Assembly: GCA_013297575.1 (NCBI GenBank)
Contig: JAAFHO010000035.1
Span: 1 to 18,093 of the forward strand
Source of the DNA: Chitinophagales bacterium
Lineage (GTDB): Bacteria; Bacteroidota; Bacteroidia; Chitinophagales; Saprospiraceae
DNA: 18,093 bases
Direction: 5' to 3'
Shown: one piece after another, positions 12,511 to 18,093 of the stretch
Layout of the letters: every line of letters starts with the position of its first letter
How positions within the stretch are numbered: position 1 is the stretch's first letter
Notes under the pieces: generated by a model
What the model was told of the DNA's origin: nothing
The model's input: only the letters and a program-made list of their open reading frames with translations
Database searches by the model: none
Made by a program: the position numbers and the translations under genes

Positions 12511-14577
12511 TTATTGCTTTACAAAACGTAATGGCAAGGATACCTTATCATCACTAGATAAAACAATATAATAAATACCATCTTCTAGCATTTCCAAGGG
12601 TAAAGATAGGTTGTTTATTCCATTTGTAGTATTCATTTTTTGATTTTTTATTACTCTGCCTAAAATATCTGTTATTTGTACGGTAATTATGGCTTCTTCT
12701 GTGGTCTCAAACTGGATTTGAATACTTTCTTTTGCAGGATTGGGATATGCTGATAGCACCCCAAAATCATTGCCCAAGCGATTCAGACTGATGATAGTGG
12801 ATACTTCCTCCGTATCATCTACATCTACGAACCGAAGTCTGTAAAACGAGTGTCTCAATGGAGCACGATCTTCTAGTTCATAAGCATGTCCTGTATCGGT
12901 ATTACCCTTGCTGTCAACAGAACCTACTATTGTCCAGCCGCTATATCCATCAGCCGAACGTTCAAGCGTATAAGAACGGACATCATGCTCTGTGGCCGTT
13001 GCCCAATAGAGTTTATTGGTGGCAGACATGGTTTTGCCTGTAAAACTTTTTAGTTCCAATGGCAATGGTGTAGTGCCAAAATGTGCACCAAATTCGCCAA
13101 GATGACTGGAATTGAAACTCATGGCAAAGGAATTGGTGCACGTCATAGAAAACGTGTCAATAGCAGTAATCAGGGTTACCGAACCATTAAAATTATTGGT
13201 TGGTAAACAATCCTCAATACTTCCGCCATCAAAATTGGTCACATTCAGATCACCGATATTGGCCAATGGTAGATTAGTTGCCTTTTTCAAAGAATCAAAC
13301 TCCGATTTGGTAAAGAACAACCGTATTTTAACAGGTAATGTATCAATATTTTTAGCATAAATACGGAAATAAGCAGGCATATACTTAATACCGTTAAAAG
13401 CAGATTGCACTTTGGAATACACGCGCATTTTACAAAATACAGTATCTAAATTTTGTGTATTAGGCCAAATAGCCGCTGCCATTTCTCCAAGATCACCTGT
13501 GGCGGGCTGGGTATAAATACCGTACCAACGATTGCCATTAGGCAGTTTGCCATTTACCTTTTTTTGGTTAAATCCTACACCACAATTAGATAAATTAGTA
13601 CGCTTGATGCAATCTTTTACCGAAATACAAAAATAGGGCGACTCTAAATCAATACCCGTCATAGTGGCATCCATTTGGACATAATAATTAACGCCGGGCG
13701 TAAGACCAGTGTAAGGAATACTGGCATTTAGGGTATTAAAATTGATACCGATCGGGCTAGTCTCATTATCGTCGCTTTCCAAGAGTCGATAAGTGGAATA
13801 ATCGGCCACATTACCAACTTGATAAAGAGCGATACGCGTATCATAAATTTTTCCGCTTTCAAATGCCTCTGTCGAAATGGTTACGGTACCTGATGCAGGG
13901 GCGGTAAATTTAAACCACACCGTATGGTTAATCGATGCTAACCATCTGCCAGCATAACCATCAGTGGTATCAATATCGGGATCAGGTTCGTTGGGGTCTT
14001 TTGTTGCGTTCAAATTGGTGAGTGGGCTGTTACAAGTACCATTCAAAACAAGTGCAGTAGCACCTGCTGGGCTATCATTACTCAATTCACAACCTAAAAT
14101 CTGGATGGTTTGGCGCATCGGCAGGGTTGTCATGCCATCGGCCATAATTAGATAGGATTTACCTAATTCCAATGCACCAAAAGGTAACTGCGCTGGATTA
14201 TTGGTGGCAGAGCCTATACATTTCCATCCAGTAGGGCCACATTCTAAATTTGGCGTTTGCTCTTTAAAATAATATGCAAATTCGTTTGTCAGCAGTCCTC
14301 CTGATATTAGCCCTACATTTAAGGTATAAATACCTGTTGCAGGAGGGGTAAAAAGGTAAAAAGACTCTTGTCCAGGTACGACCACATCAGCATTGCCACA
14401 AGGCAATGGAACAGAAAGTAAGCCTGTTCCGTTGCTTTGCACTAAATGAACTGCATTGCATCCTAATAAAGTGGGATTGGTGCAAGTAGTTCCTCCGGCT
14501 GGGCCAATATTAGGATCTTGTGCAAATAATCGGCTCGTGAATGCAAGAAACACGAGAATTGGGAAAAAAAATTTCAT
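12511..14577 (-). CDS. Secreted surface protein with T9SS type A sorting domain
   Basis: A 688-residue exported protein. Residues 1-19 are a Sec signal peptide (cleavage LFA|Q). Two beta-sandwich modules follow, about 20-170 and 172-325. The second has the pre-peptidase/carbohydrate-binding look common in Bacteroidota (NDSPAGATAL, then HTVWFKFTAPASGTVTIST, then LTPGVNYYVQMDA). A region of unknown fold spans 330-500 (KVNGKLPNGNRWYGIYTQPA, RIYAKNIDTLPVKIRLFFTK). Residue 504 begins LPLELKSFTGK, the start of a long C-terminal module with LERSADGYSGWTIVG and FYRLRFVDVDDTEE. The sorting domain proper starts at YPNPAKESI near 610 and ends DGIYYIVLSSDDKVSLPLRF. No catalytic motif is seen; a surface adhesin-like role is inferred. 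The module from 504 onward is clearly homologous to the end of the upstream neighbour 296 bp away. No strong terminator follows the stop. Confidence 0.9.
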   Translation of the reverse strand: MKFFFPILVFLAFTSRLFAQDPNIGPAGGTTCTNPTLLGCNAVHLVQSNGTGLLSVPLPCGNADVVVPGQESFYLFTPPATGIYTLNVGLISGGLLTNEFAYYFKEQTPNLECGPTGWKCIGSATNNPAQLPFGALELGKSYLIMADGMTTLPMRQTIQILGCELSNDSPAGATALVLNGTCNSPLTNLNATKDPNEPDPDIDTTDGYAGRWLASINHTVWFKFTAPASGTVTISTEAFESGKIYDTRIALYQVGNVADYSTYRLLESDDNETSPIGINFNTLNASIPYTGLTPGVNYYVQMDATMTGIDLESPYFCISVKDCIKRTNLSNCGVGFNQKKVNGKLPNGNRWYGIYTQPATGDLGEMAAAIWPNTQNLDTVFCKMRVYSKVQSAFNGIKYMPAYFRIYAKNIDTLPVKIRLFFTKSEFDSLKKATNLPLANIGDLNVTNFDGGSIEDCLPTNNFNGSVTLITAIDTFSMTCTNSFAMSFNSSHLGEFGAHFGTTPLPLELKSFTGKTMSATNKLYWATATEHDVRSYTLERSADGYSGWTIVGSVDSKGNTDTGHAYELEDRAPLRHSFYRLRFVDVDDTEEVSTIISLNRLGNDFGVLSAYPNPAKESIQIQFETTEEAIITVQITDILGRVIKNQKMNTTNGINNLSLPLEMLEDGIYYIVLSSDDKVSLPLRFVKQ

Positions 14578-14733
14578 AAAAAAATCAGTAATAATAATTA
14601 ATGAGAAAATTGCGATTTTTATCGAACGCCACTACTGACGTTGTAGTTTGTTTAATGTAACATGAGATGCAAAATGTAGTAATTGCGCACACAAAATAAA
14701 GGGATTAATATCGGATAAGGTTGTTAAATTTTG

Positions 14734-14778
14734 CTACCCTGTCAAAAATAACCAATTTAGGGTATAAAAATAGGGTAG
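14734..14778. repeat. CTACCCT / AGGGTAG inverted repeat with extra half-site
   Basis: CTACCCT (14734-14740) is the exact reverse complement of AGGGTAG (14772-14778), and a further TAGGGTA lies at 14758-14764. This intergenic stretch is upstream of the 688-residue protein gene and also holds TATTTTTG on the minus strand (14743-14750), an exact TAnnTTTG match without a -33 partner. It may be a control region; evidence is slight. Confidence 0.3.
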
Positions 14779-14816
14779 TGTTAGGACAAATTATAGGAAG
14801 ACTTTGTTCTTTACAC

Positions 14817-14847
14817 AAAAAAAGCCGCCCTGCTTGCGCAAGGCGGC
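14817..14847 (-). terminator. Intrinsic terminator with GNRA-type loop
   Basis: On the minus strand GCCGCCTTGC pairs with GCAGGGCGGC (one G-U wobble) around a GCAA tetraloop and is followed by seven T residues. It lies 26 bp beyond the stop codon of the large minus-strand gene ending at 14874. This separates that gene from the next one at 14577. Confidence 0.9.
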
Positions 14848-14873
14848 CCATATCAATAAGCGTAATTGAATTA

Positions 14874-17800
14874 CTATTGTTTTACGAAGCGGATAGGTTC
14901 GGCCACTTCATTGTCGCTCGATAAGGTGATAAAATAAGTACCCGCGCTCAAACCATGTAGTTGAACAGGGAACATATTTGTACCATTCAAAGCAGACATT
15001 TGTTGCTCCAATACCAAGCGGCCAGTCATATCCACGATACGCGCCGTGATATTACCTTCTTCGAGGGTATTGAACTGTACATTGATCATTTCTACCGCAG
15101 GGTTCGGGTAAGCAGCAATAACACCGAAACTGTTGTTTTGGCGCGTAAGGCTGATCACGTTGGAGAACTGCTCACGACCATCAAGATCCAAAGAGCGGAG
15201 GCGATAGAAGGATTTTGTCAATGGTGTTTTGTCCTCCATGCTGTAGAACTGATCCACACGTGCGTCTCCTTTACTTGGCGTAGTACCTACGAGTGTCCAG
15301 TTGTTATAACCGTTAGCAGAACGCTCGATGATGTGCTCTTTCACGCCTTCTTCGGTAGCGGTGATCCACTCGAGTTGGTTGGAAGCCTTGAGGGCTTTTC
15401 CTGTAAAGGATTTAAGTTCGATTGGGAGAGCGGCAGTTGTACCGCCCATTGCAAATTTAGAGAATCCTGTTCCTCCTGTTCTTTGCAAACGAATAATACC
15501 AGTACCTGCTGTTACAGATGTTACGTGTGTACCTGACAAAGTCCAATCCGAGGCTAATATAGATGCTGATGGACGCTTTAGCATTACTGTTTCAGCCGGA
15601 AGCGTAATAGCGGCACCATTTGTTTTTGTAAATCCATTGGCGTACAAATTAGCTGCATAAGTACCACCAGCTACGCCACTGGTAGCCGTAGGTTCTATTA
15701 GCCATTCCCCTCCTGGCGATACACTGGTAATACTAAGTGCTCCTTGAGTAAGTGGAGGCGAAATAACTGAACCACCTGCTGGAGCAGTGGAACTAAATGT
15801 AGCGCTCAATTTACCAGCAGTAGTTGGTGCTGAGGAGAACGAAATTGTAGCAATTTGATGTGTCGAAGAAGAGCCTGTTGGTAAAACTGCCAGACTTCCC
15901 GATGTTACTCCATTAAACCAACGTTCAACAGGGCCATTTACCCATCCTCCTGCCCAAGCAGCAGCAAGTGGTAGCGTAACAGTAGTAGCTGTAGATGAGG
16001 CTGATGCCGCAACTGTAATATTACCGGACGTGCCTGAACCAGTTCCAATAGTAATTGGAGATGAACTCGATGTGTTTAATACCCCTGCACCACAGTGTAG
16101 GTTTGTACAAGATAGAGGGCTACCAGTAGTTAATGCTGATGAACTCCCGCCATTGAAGAAGGCTAAAGAAGTTACTGCATTTTGATCACTTGAACCTGGA
16201 TCAGCGTCAGCAGTCGCTTTTTTGAAGAAGCCGCTACCTGACCAAGTTTGTTGGATTGCGCTATTGGTAAAAGTAACAGTCGAAACATACTGAGCATCAC
16301 CTGCAAATACCAATCCGCGGTGTGCCGTAGAAGAAATCACTGTAATAAAACCATTGTTAGTCAAGTTTGCACCAGTAATAACCAAAGGTGCACCACGAAC
16401 TACTACTTCGGAACCTGAATTAACAGTTAGGTTTCGAATTTTTGTAATAAACAATGCACTAGTATTTGTAGTCATAGCACGATAGACATTAGTTGCGCCA
16501 TTGTTGTTCCTACCGCCATTTACGGTCATTGAGCCAATTTCCAAGGTTCCAGTGCCAACATTACACTCTACATAAAAACCTGCTGTATTACTGATATTTG
16601 TGTCATCGCCACCACCTATAGTAACTGTACACCCTATACCCCAAATTGCATCCTGTGAACCATGGTCATAGGCAATCAAGCGAGAGCTGCTTGCATAAGG
16701 TGGGTCTAAGAAATTAATCGCACCACCTGTAACAGAGCCATTGGTTCCATTAAGCAAACTCATTGTGATACCAGTAGCTGATCCGGCAGAAGTGCCATCA
16801 TTGGCATCAAAATTTAAAGTACCGCCGCTCATATTAAAGAACCCAGCTAAGGCAGCGACCATAGAACCGTTGATATCCATTTGACCGCTTGAAATTGTAA
16901 GCGTGCCATTTACGGTAACCACCCTATTTGAATTACCTGTTGCTGCACCAGCAGAGCTGGTACCAACCACTAGCGTGCCGCCATTGATGGTCAAGGTTTT
17001 ACCAGCAGCAATCGTTAAGTTACCACATACGTTTGAACCAGAAGGTACTGTTACATTATGGTTGATGGTCACAGCCGTTGTAGCCGAAGGCGGTGGCACG
17101 CCACAAAGCCAAGTATTAGGGTCATCCCATGGGCCATTTTGTTTAGTATCAAAGCCTCCAGCAGAGGCGGCAATAGCCCTTGTCCCAACCACCGTTGTAG
17201 GAGTTGGTATTTGAGCAGAACCAACGGTAACGCTGGTGCATTCGGCATCTAATACGTTTGCAACTGTTGAGGCGCAAGCCACATCATAGCTCACCCAAAA
17301 ATAGTTAGCAGTATTGGCTGCACCTCCTGTAAGTGCTTGTGTACCTGCTACTGTAATTGGAGCAGCAAATCCAGTGGTTACTGTTGAACCAAATTGATTG
17401 ATCGCAGAAAAAGCATTAGTTGTTCCTGTATAAAATACTTTAATGTTTTGAATGTCACTTGCAGGTGCTGTAGAACCAACCGTTGTGAGATCAAGGCTGG
17501 TTACGCTTAGTGGATTCAACGCACCTATAACTGTTACTGTAATACCTATGATAACATTGTTACTTGTACCTTGTGTAACAGACGTTGTTGTGCCCTGTGT
17601 CACCGCTGAGGAAACGTAGGTCATTGGAGCCGGAGCCTCAATACACATATCCCAAGTGCCAGAGTTGGTTGCAGCACCCACCCACATACGTAAAAAATAT
17701 GTAACACCCGCTGTAAGCGAAGGTGTAGATAAGGTGCCTGTACCAGCAGATCCAAATCCTGTATTACAAGTGCCAATCTCTGTTAAAGCAGCACATGAGC

Positions 17801-18093
17801 CTGTATAAAAAACAGCAGCAACCGTAGATGCTGTTCCTGTAAATGCAAGTAAATTTTGATAGCGAATGGTGTGGATACCTGTGGCAGTTGGAGTTACCGT
17901 CAACCAAACGTCATCGTTATTACCGGTTGTAGTACAAGTTGGATTTGGCGTCGTTTGAGTAGCACCTATTGTACTCACTTGTGTATATACGCAAGCAGCA
18001 TTTGGCGATGTTGAAAACGCAGTCGCACCCAAGCAGTTGTCATTTGCAGGAGGAAGTGGTGGATCAATGATAGAGATATCAAAATTGGCGCGT
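14874..18093 (-). CDS. Very large T9SS surface protein, C-terminal part (5' end outside window)
   Basis: The frame is open to the right edge (first residues RANFDISIIDPPLPPANDNC), so 1072 residues are visible and the start and signal peptide lie outside; the TTG at 18032 is internal. Window residues 15-150 form a pre-peptidase-like beta sandwich (PPANDNCLGAT, then DDVWLTVTPTATGIHTIRYQ). Residues about 155-300 resemble the domain found N-terminal to bacterial BNR-repeat sialidases (VTQGTSNNVIIGITV, then ASDIQNIKVFYTGT). From 318 (GPWDDPNTWLCG, then TINHNVTVPSG) a G8-like start leads into a Gly/Thr/Asn-rich parallel beta-helix region to about 600 (KTLTINGGTLVVG). Beta-rich repeats of unknown type follow. 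LPIELKSFTGK near 887 opens the shared C-terminal module; the sorting domain has YPNPAVEMI near 994 and ends AGTYFITLSSDNEVAEPIRF. No sialidase catalytic domain is visible. A strong terminator follows. Confidence 0.9.
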   Translation of the reverse strand, partial: RANFDISIIDPPLPPANDNCLGATAFSTSPNAACVYTQVSTIGATQTTPNPTCTTTGNNDDVWLTVTPTATGIHTIRYQNLLAFTGTASTVAAVFYTGSCAALTEIGTCNTGFGSAGTGTLSTPSLTAGVTYFLRMWVGAATNSGTWDMCIEAPAPMTYVSSAVTQGTTTSVTQGTSNNVIIGITVTVIGALNPLSVTSLDLTTVGSTAPASDIQNIKVFYTGTTNAFSAINQFGSTVTTGFAAPITVAGTQALTGGAANTANYFWVSYDVACASTVANVLDAECTSVTVGSAQIPTPTTVVGTRAIAASAGGFDTKQNGPWDDPNTWLCGVPPPSATTAVTINHNVTVPSGSNVCGNLTIAAGKTLTINGGTLVVGTSSAGAATGNSNRVVTVNGTLTISSGQMDINGSMVAALAGFFNMSGGTLNFDANDGTSAGSATGITMSLLNGTNGSVTGGAINFLDPPYASSSRLIAYDHGSQDAIWGIGCTVTIGGGDDTNISNTAGFYVECNVGTGTLEIGSMTVNGGRNNNGATNVYRAMTTNTSALFITKIRNLTVNSGSEVVVRGAPLVITGANLTNNGFITVISSTAHRGLVFAGDAQYVSTVTFTNSAIQQTWSGSGFFKKATADADPGSSDQNAVTSLAFFNGGSSSALTTGSPLSCTNLHCGAGVLNTSSSSPITIGTGSGTSGNITVAASASSTATTVTLPLAAAWAGGWVNGPVERWFNGVTSGSLAVLPTGSSSTHQIATISFSSAPTTAGKLSATFSSTAPAGGSVISPPLTQGALSITSVSPGGEWLIEPTATSGVAGGTYAANLYANGFTKTNGAAITLPAETVMLKRPSASILASDWTLSGTHVTSVTAGTGIIRLQRTGGTGFSKFAMGGTTAALPIELKSFTGKALKASNQLEWITATEEGVKEHIIERSANGYNNWTLVGTTPSKGDARVDQFYSMEDKTPLTKSFYRLRSLDLDGREQFSNVISLTRQNNSFGVIAAYPNPAVEMINVQFNTLEEGNITARIVDMTGRLVLEQQMSALNGTNMFPVQLHGLSAGTYFITLSSDNEVAEPIRFVKQ

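Noticed and set aside
14961..15536. 191-residue plus-strand frame, and similar long frames inside other genes
   Set aside because: It lies antisense to the well-supported sorting-domain coding region and shows no recognisable protein features.

Overview
The window looks like the chromosome of a Bacteroidota bacterium, most likely a Saprospiria/Chitinophagia-type lineage. The phylum is supported by three large secreted proteins with type IX secretion (T9SS) C-terminal sorting domains, by several exact matches to the Bacteroidota promoter element TAnnTTTG, and by adenine-rich leaders without strong Shine-Dalgarno sequences. The genus is inference. I see no rRNA, tRNA, transposase, phage gene or CRISPR array.

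Layout: (1) 1-1512, the 3' three quarters of an OPT-family oligopeptide transporter, cut by the left edge. (2) 1532-2944 (-), a helical-repeat (TPR-like) protein of unknown function. (3) 2945-3207, a divergent control region with two head-on TAnnTTTG elements and a cluster of TTTGCAAA palindromes. (4) 3208-6048, a 946-residue secreted multidomain T9SS protein, then a near-ideal terminator. (5) 6319-6879 (-) and 7048-8724 (+), a divergent pair encoding a Tat-exported gluconate 2-dehydrogenase subunit 3-like protein and a GMC-family FAD oxidoreductase, probably the two parts of one periplasmic sugar or polyol dehydrogenase. (6) 8826-10379 (-), a second helical-repeat protein resembling the first in plan. 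(7) 10380-11671, a gene-poor stretch with an 11-bp perfect inverted repeat, an unrecognised 42-residue small ORF behind a good promoter, and a degenerate 19-mer tandem array bracketed by two related palindromic elements. (8) 11672-12334, a DUF697 membrane protein with a SHOCT tail, followed by a 68-nt imperfect hairpin. (9) 12511-14577 and 14874-18093, both (-), two adjacent T9SS surface proteins sharing a homologous C-terminal module of about 180 residues; the second runs off the right edge.

Genes mostly alternate strands, so almost every gene is probably its own transcription unit, and strong hairpins sit at most gene ends. The common theme is the cell envelope: uptake (OPT), periplasmic oxidation (GMC pair) and cell-surface proteins (T9SS cargo). 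No single pathway ties the window together. The part least explained by known families is 10.4-11.7 kb.
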